Positions 1 through 8,818 of a DNA stretch of 34,596 bases are shown piece by piece. The stretch spans positions 1-34,596 of the forward strand of contig CAZEGV010000031.1 of the NCBI GenBank assembly GCA_964511645.1, given 5' to 3'. Position 1 is the stretch's first letter. Each line of letters starts with the position of its first letter. The notes beneath the pieces were generated by a model. The model saw nothing but the letters and a program-made list of their open reading frames with translations. It was not told where the DNA came from and ran no database searches. This DNA comes from CAZEGV01 sp964511645. GTDB lineage: Bacteria; Bacteroidota; Bacteroidia; Cytophagales; JAAEPT01. Position numbers and translations under genes: made by a program.

Positions 1-168
1 TGACTGTTACATGTAAATGAGAATGATTTTCAAAAACTTTCGGACAGATATGTTACTATTTAAAATACCCCTTCCGCCTGTCGGTATCTTCTCCTTGGGA
101 AGGGACTTACCTAATTAATTGTAGCACTTATTTTTTTAACTCTTCACTTGTCGCTAATTACTTTTTTA
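1..168. other. Non-coding 3' flank of the TPR-like gene
   Basis: No gene is visible here. Positions 66-112 hold a GC-richer patch with an imperfect dyad (CTTCTCC near 88 against GGGAAGGGA near 97) that could act as a terminator or be part of an intergenic repeat for the minus-strand gene ending at 169. The evidence is weak because no U-tract follows on the minus strand. Confidence 0.25.
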
Positions 169-1377
169 CTACTTATAAGTATACCAAACAGGTCTTATCT
201 TTTTTGTTTTTCTGTTTGTTTTATAATACTTCTTGGCGTATTTCCATTGTTTACTTTTTCGGCTTTTGAACTTCATTAGTTCATCAAACAAAAAGCGTGC
301 TTCTCCAATATCATTTCGCTCTTCAGCATATTTTGCCATATAATACAATGATGAGTGAAAATAACCTTTGTCCTCTTTCTTGAGGTGATACGAGTAAGCA
401 ATCACTTTTTTGTAATACAGCTCTGACAAATCAATCTTTGCTCTTCTTCTGTAAATGTCTGCTATAAAAAACGAAGAGATACGTCCACTTTCTCCTGTGT
501 ACCCCATTTTTTTGTTTCCTACTTTTTCCATTATTTCTAACGAAATACTTTCTGCTTTTTCAAATTTATTGAGCATATAGTTAAGCTGGGCATAATTCAC
601 AGCAAAGTAAGCGTTATTAGGGTAGGTCTCATGTAAGAATTTAGCAATAGTAATTGCCTTGGTATAATCTCTATCTTCTTTTTTCTCATAAGAACTATAA
701 ATATCTACTAAAAACTTCATCGCTTCTATTCGGGTATAAAAGGCTTCTTTAGATACTTTTTCTAGGTTCCTTATCCCTCTCTCTTTGTCTCCTTTCGGGA
801 AAAACATAACAACTGGTTTTAATGTTTTTTTATGCTTAGGAAGCCAATCACGAAAATAATCATACAGAGCATCTCCAAACAAGAACTCTGCACCATAACT
901 TTGGTGCTGTTCTCTTTGCTCATTAAGGTAATTGAGGCAAGCCTTTGAAGCTACTCCCGCTCTACCATAGTTATTATTATCTGCCATCCGTCTAGCCTTA
1001 AACCCATAAGATGCTGCCAAGAAGAAAGTCGCTTCTAAATTTTTCTTATCCGCTTTGTACATCACCTTGGCTTTATCTATGGCAATGTCTAAATAGTTGA
1101 AGAAATTCTTATCATAAGTCTTTACGTCCTCATCAGGGAGGATTTTCCAATATTCGCTTAAGGCTAATAAAAAATAACCTAAAGGATGGTCTGGGTATTG
1201 TTGTTTTAGCCAAGTAAATTGTTTTTCAGCTACTACAAAATTAAAATTATAGAGTGAGTCTACTGCTTCGGTGCATTCAAACTGAACACGAGGGTTAGTT
1301 AATAAATAGCCCTCGTCTTGTGCTTGAAGTAGTGAAACAGAGTAAATTAAAGTCAGTAATAATAATATTTTTTTCAT
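169..1377 (-). CDS. Secreted TPR-like protein of unknown function
   Basis: This 402-residue protein opens with a classical signal peptide (MKKI, then a Leu-rich core, ending near LLQAQ, residues 1-20), so it is probably periplasmic or surface-associated. The remainder is rich in aromatic and charged residues in helical pairs of about 35 residues (for example FNFVVAEKQFTWLKQQYPDHP at 44-64 and AEERNDIGEARFLFDELMKF near 352-371), the pattern of divergent tetratricopeptide repeats. No catalytic motif is evident. It is transcribed away from the RND exporter across a 177-bp divergent intergenic region, and a good promoter lies upstream at 1396-1428. I do not recognise a specific function. A scaffold or chaperone role is an inference from the repeats alone. 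Confidence 0.8.
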   Translation of the reverse strand: MKKILLLLTLIYSVSLLQAQDEGYLLTNPRVQFECTEAVDSLYNFNFVVAEKQFTWLKQQYPDHPLGYFLLALSEYWKILPDEDVKTYDKNFFNYLDIAIDKAKVMYKADKKNLEATFFLAASYGFKARRMADNNNYGRAGVASKACLNYLNEQREQHQSYGAEFLFGDALYDYFRDWLPKHKKTLKPVVMFFPKGDKERGIRNLEKVSKEAFYTRIEAMKFLVDIYSSYEKKEDRDYTKAITIAKFLHETYPNNAYFAVNYAQLNYMLNKFEKAESISLEIMEKVGNKKMGYTGESGRISSFFIADIYRRRAKIDLSELYYKKVIAYSYHLKKEDKGYFHSSLYYMAKYAEERNDIGEARFLFDELMKFKSRKSKQWKYAKKYYKTNRKTKKIRPVWYTYK

Positions 1378-1395
1378 TTTTTTTTCGTTTCAAGC

Positions 1396-1428
1396 CAAAA
1401 GATACATTTTACAGATTAAGAATACAAA
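1396..1428 (-). promoter_or_regulatory. Predicted Bacteroidota promoter for the TPR-like gene
   Basis: On the minus strand TTTG (1428-1425) is followed after 20 nt by TATCTTTTG (1404-1396), matching the -33 TTTG / -7 TAnnTTTG consensus of the Bacteroidota primary sigma factor. It lies 18 nt before the ATG at 1377. Confidence 0.55.
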
Positions 1429-1554
1429 AACGATACCTAAAATATTCTTTTTTTATTCTCAAAAAACAAAACAGAAAAAATGTAAGATGTATGACTTAAA
1501 AAATATTCATTAGGCAAGCATCCCACTTTATTTCTTTTTATATTCGCGACTTAT

Positions 1555-4008
1555 ATGTGGACTAAAATTGCACACTTCATATTAAAGGCTCGTTTACCGC
1601 TTCTTATTATTATCGGTTTTATTACTGTAGTGATGGGAATACTCGGCTCTAAGGTTAAAATGGCTTTTAAATTTGCCGAATTAATCCCTAAGTCTCACCA
1701 AGAGATGCAGTATTTTACAGCATTCAAAAAAACTTTTGGGTCAGATGCTAATGTAATGGTCATTGGGTTTCAGGATAGCAGTATTTATGACTTATCTAGT
1801 TTTACTGCGTATAAAGTTTTATGCGACAGTATTAACAAAATAGAAGGTGTTGAAAAATCGGGGGTAGTTGCCTTACCTACTTTACCCTATCTTAAGGGAA
1901 AGGGAAAGGCTTCTGGAAGATCATTTGATGTTACTACGGTTTATGAAAATAGTTTTTGGTTAGCTGAAATTTCAGATTCTACTCAAAACATTCATCAAGA
2001 AAAATTAATGTTAATAAAAAGATTAGGTGCTTTTAAGCACGTAATCTTTAATGATACTACTGGTGCTACAATGATGATGGTTCCACTTATTCCATCATAC
2101 ATGAATTCTAGTCATCGCCAAAAAATGGTACAACAGATAGAACGTCATGTTAATGTATTTTTAAATCAAACAGGAATTAAAGAAGCTCATTATGCAGGTT
2201 TGCCTTATGTCCGTACAATACTTGCAGGAAAAGTAAAGAAGGAACTTAATATGTTTTTGATTGCCTCCTTAATTGTAACGGCGATTATTCTTTTCATCTT
2301 CTTTCGTTCACTCTCTGCTGTTATCTTCCCTATTATTGTAATCGGGGTTGCCGTTATCTGGACTATGGGTACTCTTGTGTTATTTGGCTATGACATCTCA
2401 TTACTTACAGGCTTAATCCCACCAATTATTGTAGTCATTGGGATTCCTAACTGTATTTACTTGCTTAACAAATACCACCAAGAGTTTGCTATACACCAAA
2501 ATAAAATAAAAGCCTTAAGCAGGGTTGTGAGAAAAATTGGGATTGTTACTTTAATTACAAATTGTACTACAGCGGTAGGATTCTTAGTACTTGTTAGTGC
2601 TGATATTACTATACTTAAAGAGTTTGGAATTGTTGCAGGAATTAATGTAATCTCTACCTTTTTTATTAGCATCATTCTTATTCCAATTGTTTTTTCTTAC
2701 CTCCCTGAGCCTAGAAAGAGACATTTAAAACATCTTGAGTTTCAAGGTGTTCAAAAAATACTGTCGTGGCTTAATAACATCGTTCTTAACCATCGTAAGA
2801 TTATTTATCTTTCCACTATCGTTATAGTATCGGTTTCTATTTGGGGTTCTTTTAAGGTTCATGCGGTTTCTTATATGGTGGATGATATTCCTGAGACAAG
2901 CCAAATCAAAAAAGATTTACGGTTTTTTGAAAAACAATTTGCAGGAGTGATGCCTTTAGAAATTATCATCAATACAAAAGACAAAAAAGCATATAAAAAT
3001 CTAAAATGGTTACGTAAGATTAATGAGTTTAGCGAGTTTATTGCTCAACAAGAATCTTGTGCTATCCCAACTTCTATTTTAGTTGGTGTAAAGGCTGCTA
3101 ATCAATCGCTTTGGGGAGATGGTGAGGCGTTTTATGACTTACCGACTAATAATGGGAAAGGGAAATTAGCCCGATTTATTAAAAAGAGTAAAAAATTAAA
3201 TGAGGATAAAACAAAAATGCTATCATTTGAAGATTCTAGACTAATTGATAGCACGGGGTTAATACGATTATCTGTAAAAATAGCCGATATTGGCTCTGTA
3301 AGAATGGATTCTCTTATCAATCAAGTGCTTATCCCTAAGGCTGACTCTATATTTGAAGTAGAAAAACCTTATACAGCTTATACTGATTATAACGAAGCAC
3401 CTTATCGCTTTACAGGGACTACATTATTGTTTATAAAAGGGAATACATATCTTATCAAAAATTTGAGGCAAAGTTTGATTTATGCTATCATAATGATTGC
3501 TATGATTATGGGGGTTTTGTTTAGAAATGGTCGAATGGTGCTTATTTCTATTGTTCCAAATCTTATTCCTTTGGCTATTACGGGTGCGTTAATGGGGTAT
3601 TTGGGTATTCCACTAAAGCCTAGTACGGCTTTGATATTTAGTATCGCTTTTGGGATTTCAATAGATGACTCCATACACTTTTTGGCAAAGTTTAGGCAAG
3701 AATTATTTTCTAATGGCTTTAGTGTACAAAAAGCTGTTTCTGCTAGTGTGTACGAAACGGGAGCAAGTATGATTTATACTTCTATTGTATTGTTTTTTGG
3801 GTTTATTATTTTTGTGGGTTCTACTTTTGAAGGGACTAAAATGCTTGGTCTTTTGACTTCTACTACTTTGCTTTTTGCAATGGTTACTAATTTAATTCTC
3901 CTTCCTTCTTTGTTACTTACTTTTGATTCTGGGAAAAGGAATATTTATAAAAAACCTTTTATTGATAAGTATATCAAGTCACAGCAAGACGACGAGGAGG
4001 AGGCATAG
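1555..4008 (+). CDS. RND superfamily exporter, MMPL type
   Basis: This 817-residue inner-membrane protein has the duplicated RND plan: one TM helix (about 13-32), a large periplasmic domain (about 33-225), a TM bundle (about 227-385), a second lone helix (about 417-435), a second periplasmic domain (about 440-640) and a second TM bundle (about 642-795). The segment FGISIDDSIHFLAKFR in the second bundle is the helix-4 motif whose acidic pair relays protons in MMPL/HAE3 proteins. These proteins are proton-driven exporters of lipids or other hydrophobic molecules, without an obligate adaptor and outer-membrane channel gene beside them, and none is seen here. The substrate cannot be read from sequence. 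Length is normal for the family. The tail is acidic (DDEEEA). A structured repeat follows 25 nt after the stop. Confidence 0.9.
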   Translation: MWTKIAHFILKARLPLLIIIGFITVVMGILGSKVKMAFKFAELIPKSHQEMQYFTAFKKTFGSDANVMVIGFQDSSIYDLSSFTAYKVLCDSINKIEGVEKSGVVALPTLPYLKGKGKASGRSFDVTTVYENSFWLAEISDSTQNIHQEKLMLIKRLGAFKHVIFNDTTGATMMMVPLIPSYMNSSHRQKMVQQIERHVNVFLNQTGIKEAHYAGLPYVRTILAGKVKKELNMFLIASLIVTAIILFIFFRSLSAVIFPIIVIGVAVIWTMGTLVLFGYDISLLTGLIPPIIVVIGIPNCIYLLNKYHQEFAIHQNKIKALSRVVRKIGIVTLITNCTTAVGFLVLVSADITILKEFGIVAGINVISTFFISIILIPIVFSYLPEPRKRHLKHLEFQGVQKILSWLNNIVLNHRKIIYLSTIVIVSVSIWGSFKVHAVSYMVDDIPETSQIKKDLRFFEKQFAGVMPLEIIINTKDKKAYKNLKWLRKINEFSEFIAQQESCAIPTSILVGVKAANQSLWGDGEAFYDLPTNNGKGKLARFIKKSKKLNEDKTKMLSFEDSRLIDSTGLIRLSVKIADIGSVRMDSLINQVLIPKADSIFEVEKPYTAYTDYNEAPYRFTGTTLLFIKGNTYLIKNLRQSLIYAIIMIAMIMGVLFRNGRMVLISIVPNLIPLAITGALMGYLGIPLKPSTALIFSIAFGISIDDSIHFLAKFRQELFSNGFSVQKAVSASVYETGASMIYTSIVLFFGFIIFVGSTFEGTKMLGLLTSTTLLFAMVTNLILLPSLLLTFDSGKRNIYKKPFIDKYIKSQQDDEEEA

Positions 4009-4032
4009 TTATTTGTATATCTTGTTAATCGA

Positions 4033-4205
4033 CTTAGGGATTGACGTGAAAATCCTTTTTTATTTTTATGATTTTTGTGCTTTGATGAGTTTAAGATGAC
4101 AAAATCATAAAAATAAAAAAGATTGGGAACAAAAAGACCGACCACGAGGCATTACTAAGGTTGAGTAATATATAGTAGCTTGTCGCCGAGGGGGAAGTCC
4201 TAAAT
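4033..4205 (+). repeat. Dispersed structured intergenic repeat, copy A
   Basis: The copy begins TTAGGGATTGACGTGAAAATCC and ends GGGGAAGTCCTAAA, so its ends can pair (TTAGGGA with TCCTAA). Inside is a 21-bp perfect inverted repeat, CTTTTTTATTTTTATG plus ATTTT, at about 4054-4074 and 4101-4121. After the right arm comes GATTGGGAAC and then ACCGAC, as in copy B. It sits between the RND gene and the RNA methyltransferase gene and may also act as a terminator. Confidence 0.6.
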
Positions 4206-4216
4206 AAAATATAGTT

Positions 4217-4741
4217 ATGAAACAGTTACAACTTCAAGAGCTTAATAGGTTAAACGAGAGTGATTTTAAGGCTTTAAAGAAAAATCCTATCGTAATTGTA
4301 TTGGATAGTGTACGTAGTCTCAACAACGTGGGGTCGGCTTTTCGTACTGCGGATGCGTTGGCTTTAGAGAAAATTTATTTGTGTGGCATTACAGGTACTC
4401 CTCCTCATCGTGATATTAACAAAACTGCCTTAGGGGCTCAAAATAGTGTAGATTGGGAACCTCAAAATAATATTAGTGAGGTACTTAAAAATCTAAAATC
4501 AGTGGGGTATAAAATCTTGGTTGCCGAGCAAACTAACAAAAGTGTAATGCTAAATGAGTATCAGCCTAAAATTGGTTCAAAGTTGGCTATAATTTTTGGT
4601 AATGAGGTGAATGGTGTAAGTCAAGAAGCACTTGAGTTGAGCGATACGGCTATCGAAATCCCTCAGTATGGTACTAAACACTCTTTTAATGTGTCAGTGT
4701 CACTTGGGATTATTACTTGGGATATTTTACAGAAATTATAA
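4217..4741 (+). CDS. SpoU/TrmH family RNA 2'-O-methyltransferase
   Basis: The 174-residue protein carries the three SPOUT motifs in order: NNVGSAFRTADA (36-47, with the catalytic Asn/Arg), IFGNEVNGVS (126-135, glycine-rich cofactor loop) and IPQYGTKHSFNVSVSLGI (148-165, trefoil-knot motif with the N-V-S core). Family members transfer a methyl group from SAM to a ribose 2'-OH in tRNA or rRNA. The short form without an N-terminal substrate-binding domain resembles TrmH-like and TrmL-like enzymes, and the exact nucleotide target cannot be assigned. The stop codon overlaps the hemB stop on the other strand by 6 bp, so the two genes converge without any terminator space between them. Confidence 0.88.
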   Translation: MKQLQLQELNRLNESDFKALKKNPIVIVLDSVRSLNNVGSAFRTADALALEKIYLCGITGTPPHRDINKTALGAQNSVDWEPQNNISEVLKNLKSVGYKILVAEQTNKSVMLNEYQPKIGSKLAIIFGNEVNGVSQEALELSDTAIEIPQYGTKHSFNVSVSLGIITWDILQKL

Positions 4742-5704
4742 GAATTTAGTGGCTTCTTTGGCAAAATAAGTTAAAATAACATTAGCACCGGCACGACGCA
4801 TACTTAGTAGTGTTTCCATCATTACCTGTTCTCCGTCTATCCAACCTTTTTGTGCGGCGGCTTTTACCATTGCATATTCTCCACTCACATTATACGCCGT
4901 AATAGGTACATCGTAGTTATCACTAAGTAGTTTAATAATGTCTAAATAAGCCAAAGCAGGCTTCACCATCAAAAAGTCGGCTCCTTCTTTTATGTCTAAG
5001 GTTGCTTCTATTAATGCTTCTGAGGTATTAGAAGCACTCATTTGATATGTTTTTTTATCTCCAAATTTTGGTGCGGAAGCTAAGGCATCTCTAAATGGAC
5101 CATAGTAAGCACTTGCATATTTAGCAGTGTATGCCATGATAGAGGTGTCGGTGTATCCATTTTTGTCTAAGGCTGTGCGAATCGCCTCTACTCTACCGTC
5201 CATCATGTCTGATGGACCAATAATATCCGCTCCTGCTTCCGCTTGAGCTACTGCCATTTTGGCTAAAATGGGTAAAGTTTCATCATTTAAAATTTGACCG
5301 TTTTTTACTAAGCCATCATGTCCGTCTGAACTATATGGATCCATCGCTACATCGGTCATCAAAGCAATTTGAGGAAATTCTTGTTTGATTTTTTCTAAGG
5401 TTTTGATATATAAACCTTCTTTATTGGCACTTTCTGTTGCGTATTTATCTTTTTTGTCATCTGGTAAGCAAGGGAAGACAACAAATGAACTAAGCCCTAA
5501 GTTGATACATTCTTCTATTTCTTTTAATAACAAATCTTGGCTATAACGATAAATGCCAGGCATTGAAGTTACTGTTTCTTTTATATTATTACCTTCTAGT
5601 ACAAATAATGGAAATAATAAGTTATTTTTAGTCAGTACGGTTTCTTCTACCATCCCTCGTATAGCTACTGATTTTCGATTTCTTCTTGGTCTTCTTATCA
5701 TCAT
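4736..5704 (-). CDS. hemB: Delta-aminolevulinic acid dehydratase (porphobilinogen synthase)
   Basis: HemB condenses two 5-aminolevulinate molecules to porphobilinogen, the second common step of tetrapyrrole synthesis in the cytosol. The two Schiff-base lysines sit in MAYTAKYAS and FLMVKPALAY (about residues 195 and 248 from the ATG used here). The metal-site region reads DVAMDPYSSDGHDG rather than the Cys-rich zinc version, so this is the Mg-type enzyme. An upstream TTG at 5725 would add seven residues and overlap the preceding M16 gene by 11 nt. I prefer the ATG at 5704 (or 5701) because RRPRRNRKS immediately follows, as in relatives, and because the overlap disappears. About 322 residues is normal length. 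It probably forms an operon with the M16 protease gene upstream. Confidence 0.95.
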   Translation of the reverse strand: MMIRRPRRNRKSVAIRGMVEETVLTKNNLLFPLFVLEGNNIKETVTSMPGIYRYSQDLLLKEIEECINLGLSSFVVFPCLPDDKKDKYATESANKEGLYIKTLEKIKQEFPQIALMTDVAMDPYSSDGHDGLVKNGQILNDETLPILAKMAVAQAEAGADIIGPSDMMDGRVEAIRTALDKNGYTDTSIMAYTAKYASAYYGPFRDALASAPKFGDKKTYQMSASNTSEALIEATLDIKEGADFLMVKPALAYLDIIKLLSDNYDVPITAYNVSGEYAMVKAAAQKGWIDGEQVMMETLLSMRRAGANVILTYFAKEATKFL

Positions 5705-5714
5705 CTTAGTTATC

Positions 5715-8624
5715 TTAATAGCCAAACACTTGCTCCAAACTTAGTTCTGTTACTTTACCATAACGCTCTAATTCTTTCAAGTCTATCTTATCTTTAGATC
5801 CTATTACAAGCATTGTATAAGGTTTGTTTTTATACATAGTTTGATAGAATGATTGAACTTCTTGTAATGATGTTTTTTGAAGATAATTATAAATGTCTTT
5901 ACGAATATCTATTTTTTGATTCATCTTTTGAGCTTTAAGATAATTAAATAATACCCCAGATTTAATTACTCTACTAGTTTCGTAAGATGCTTTGAGAGAT
6001 TGTAAGGCATTATCAAATGTGGCTTGAGATAAAGGCATAGAATCTAATAATATTTGCATTCCTTCAATTGCTTCATGAATTTTATCTGACTGAGTACCAA
6101 TGTATGATATAATATAATTATGCTTATATGGTCGATTGGCTGTTTTGTAGTATGACTTTACAGAATATGCTAAAGCTTTGGATTCTCTTAACTCTTGAAA
6201 TACAATAGAACCCATATTGCCTCCAAAGTATTCATTAAATACTATTGCTTCTGGTAACACCTTGTTGTCATACTTCACAGATTGTGAGATTAGCATCACT
6301 TCGGCTTGTACCATGTCATACTCTACAAATAAAACTGAATTGGTATTTATTAACTGTTCCTCATATTGATTCAGCTTTGGTACAGACACAAAACGATGAC
6401 TTCCATGTTGTTCTTTTAGTAAGGTGCTTAATGATGGCAAACTCAAAGGTCCATAATACAAAGCTTTATGTTTGAACGAAAATAAATCTTTTACCATCTG
6501 TACCAAATCACTTGGTGAAATATTTTTTAGCTCTCCTTCCGATAGTCTATCTATAAATGGCGAGTTTTTACCATATTTAGCGTAAGCTAACATCGCCTTG
6601 GTTAAAATTACTTTTTTAGATAATTTAGAATCAGTACGTCCTTTTATTATTTTGGACACCAAATTATCATAAGCTTCTTGGTCTTTCTTTACATTTTTAA
6701 AAATGGATTCGAATAAAGGTAAGGCTTTTTCTAAATTTTCATTTAACCCATTTAACGACACGTATATTTGATCTTCACTAGCACTTACAGAATATGAACA
6801 GCCCAATTTGTAAAACTCTTTTTGTAACTCTTCGGCGGTATATTGATCTGTACCCAAATACTTAAGGTAACTAATAGCCAAAGCTAATTTTTTATCATGC
6901 CTACTACCTATATCAAACACGTAATACAACTGAAACAAGTCATTTTCAACATTCTGTTTGTACAAAATAGGAGTATTTCCAGCATTACCTTTAATTATAT
7001 CTTTATCATAATCTATAAACACTGGAGATAATGAAGGAGTTTTTGATTTAAACAATTCATTATAAAAGACAGAATGTTCATCTCTATTAACCAAAACAGG
7101 TGTTATTTTAGGTTTCTGAACTTTTAATACTTTATCCTTTCCTGTTCGTTTGTACACCACTATATAATTATCTTTATAGCATCGTTTTACAAATTTCTGT
7201 AAATCCTTTTTAGTGATTTTTTCTAGCTTTTTGGTCTCACCAATATAATCCTCCCAAGGCATTCCTAATATAAAAGACGACACAAAATGATCTGCCCGTG
7301 ATTTATTCCTCTCTGACTCTATTGTTTTACTCAGCTTATAATCATTGATAATTGCCTCTAGTAACCAATCATCAATTTCCCCTTTCCTCACCTTGTCCAA
7401 TTGATCCAATAGTAAGTCTCTTACTTCTTCAAGAGATTGTCCCTCTTTAGGTCTTCCGCTTAGTATATGCACCGAATAATCCTTCATTCTTAACGGATAG
7501 GAATAACCACCCTGTATCTTTTGTGCCTGATTAAGATTCAAATCAATCAAACCCGCTTGGCTATTAGACAAAACCATGCTCAAGAACTCCATCATCAGCG
7601 ACTCCTTATCCGAAACTCCAGGAAACCTAAAGCCGATAGAAACCTCTTCTGCCTCTGGTCCATATACAGTTTTTTCTATCACTGATTTTATTTTAACTTC
7701 TTTAGCAGGAATATACTTGGGAATATCTGCCTTTTTCCAAGTACCAAAATACTGATTAATCCATTGTATCGTTTGCTCTACATCAATATCTCCACTCATA
7801 CAAATCGCCACATTATTAGGGCAATAATAAGTATCAAAATATTTTTTAATCTCTGTAATTGAAGGACTCTTGAGATGTTCTATTGTTCCAATTGTTGTTT
7901 GCGTACCATACTGATGTTTTTGAAACAAAGCTCCCATCATTGTAGCCCAAGCTTTGCGACCATCACTGTCCAATCCACGGTTTTTCTCTTCATACACTGC
8001 TTCTAGCTCGGTATGAAAAAGCCTTGGTACAACTTCACTAAAACGCTCTGACTCTATCTCAATCCATTTTTGTATCGAATTAGATGGGATTTCATTTACA
8101 TAAACTGTCTGCTCTACCCAAGTATAAGCATTAGTCCCCTGTGCACCAATATTAGATAGAAGCTTGTCATACTCATTAGCAATAGCGTACGTAGCTGCCA
8201 CACCAGAGACACTGTCTATCTGATGATAAATTGCACTGCGTTCAGCCGTATCTCTAGTAGCCCCATACACATTGTACAAACGCTCAATTTCTTTTAACAC
8301 CACTTCTTCAGAGCCCCAATCACGAGTTCCAATCTTACTAGTCCCCTTAAACATAATATGCTCAAGATAATGAGCCAAACCTGTATGCGTAGCTGGGTCA
8401 TTTTTGCTTCCCGCTTTTACAGCAATATAAGTTTGCACACGAGGTGTAGCCTTATAATCCGACAAATACACTGTCAAACCATTTTTTAAAGTATAAATTC
8501 TTGTATTAAAAGCATCGTTCTTCACCGTTGAATAACTATAACCATTTTTATCTACAAAACTTTCCGTCTGAGTCATTGCCACACCCGACAATACCAACAA
8601 CAATCCTACAACTATATTTCTCAT
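5715..8624 (-). CDS. M16 (insulinase/pitrilysin) family zinc metallopeptidase
   Basis: The 969-residue protein has a signal peptide (residues 1 to about 18, MRNIVVGLLLVLSG then A-rich) and the inverted zinc motif H85-Y-L-E88-H89 typical of M16 proteases. A third ligand is likely Glu in ELEAVYEEKNRG (about 207-218). A second, catalytically inactive M16-like half follows (about 530-960), the usual clamshell arrangement, and the length matches two-domain periplasmic members. Family members degrade peptides or short unfolded proteins in the periplasm, but the substrate here is unknown. It is followed by hemB with a gap of only 10 nt, so the two are likely cotranscribed. A repeat (copy D) fills the space upstream of its start. 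Confidence 0.93.
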   Translation of the reverse strand: MRNIVVGLLLVLSGVAMTQTESFVDKNGYSYSTVKNDAFNTRIYTLKNGLTVYLSDYKATPRVQTYIAVKAGSKNDPATHTGLAHYLEHIMFKGTSKIGTRDWGSEEVVLKEIERLYNVYGATRDTAERSAIYHQIDSVSGVAATYAIANEYDKLLSNIGAQGTNAYTWVEQTVYVNEIPSNSIQKWIEIESERFSEVVPRLFHTELEAVYEEKNRGLDSDGRKAWATMMGALFQKHQYGTQTTIGTIEHLKSPSITEIKKYFDTYYCPNNVAICMSGDIDVEQTIQWINQYFGTWKKADIPKYIPAKEVKIKSVIEKTVYGPEAEEVSIGFRFPGVSDKESLMMEFLSMVLSNSQAGLIDLNLNQAQKIQGGYSYPLRMKDYSVHILSGRPKEGQSLEEVRDLLLDQLDKVRKGEIDDWLLEAIINDYKLSKTIESERNKSRADHFVSSFILGMPWEDYIGETKKLEKITKKDLQKFVKRCYKDNYIVVYKRTGKDKVLKVQKPKITPVLVNRDEHSVFYNELFKSKTPSLSPVFIDYDKDIIKGNAGNTPILYKQNVENDLFQLYYVFDIGSRHDKKLALAISYLKYLGTDQYTAEELQKEFYKLGCSYSVSASEDQIYVSLNGLNENLEKALPLFESIFKNVKKDQEAYDNLVSKIIKGRTDSKLSKKVILTKAMLAYAKYGKNSPFIDRLSEGELKNISPSDLVQMVKDLFSFKHKALYYGPLSLPSLSTLLKEQHGSHRFVSVPKLNQYEEQLINTNSVLFVEYDMVQAEVMLISQSVKYDNKVLPEAIVFNEYFGGNMGSIVFQELRESKALAYSVKSYYKTANRPYKHNYIISYIGTQSDKIHEAIEGMQILLDSMPLSQATFDNALQSLKASYETSRVIKSGVLFNYLKAQKMNQKIDIRKDIYNYLQKTSLQEVQSFYQTMYKNKPYTMLVIGSKDKIDLKELERYGKVTELSLEQVFGY

Positions 8625-8644
8625 ACTATTATTTATTTTTTAAT

Positions 8645-8765
8645 ATCTTGGGGTCTCCCTTCGATTGGGTTATCCGCTATATCTTTTTTGTTATTTTTGT
8701 TCAATATTTCGACAAGCTCAATATGACACAAAAAAAGATGCCGTTACTACCATGCCCGTCTACTA
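8645..8765 (-). repeat. Dispersed structured intergenic repeat, copy D
   Basis: Read on the minus strand it runs GGCATGGTAGTAACGGCATC, a T-rich left arm, GAGCTTGTCGAAAT, an A-rich right arm ending AAAAAAGATATAGCGGATAA, then CCC...GAAGGGAGACCCCAAGA. The order and key words (CATC, AAGATATAG, CCC...GGG-A-CCCCA) match copy C on the other strand near 27.3 kb, and more loosely copies A and B. It lies just after the restriction endonuclease stop codon on the same strand. Confidence 0.55.
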
Positions 8766-8818
8766 ACGAACCTACTTACCATGTTTAGTGAAACTACTGA
8801 CAAAATCACATATATACA

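Noticed and set aside
4736..4741. Six-base tail-to-tail overlap of the RNA methyltransferase and hemB as a regulatory device
   Set aside because: Short convergent overlaps of stop codons are common in compact genomes and nothing else supports regulation.
5705..5725. TTG start giving hemB seven more residues
   Set aside because: It overlaps the M16 gene and an ATG follows just before the conserved N-terminus.
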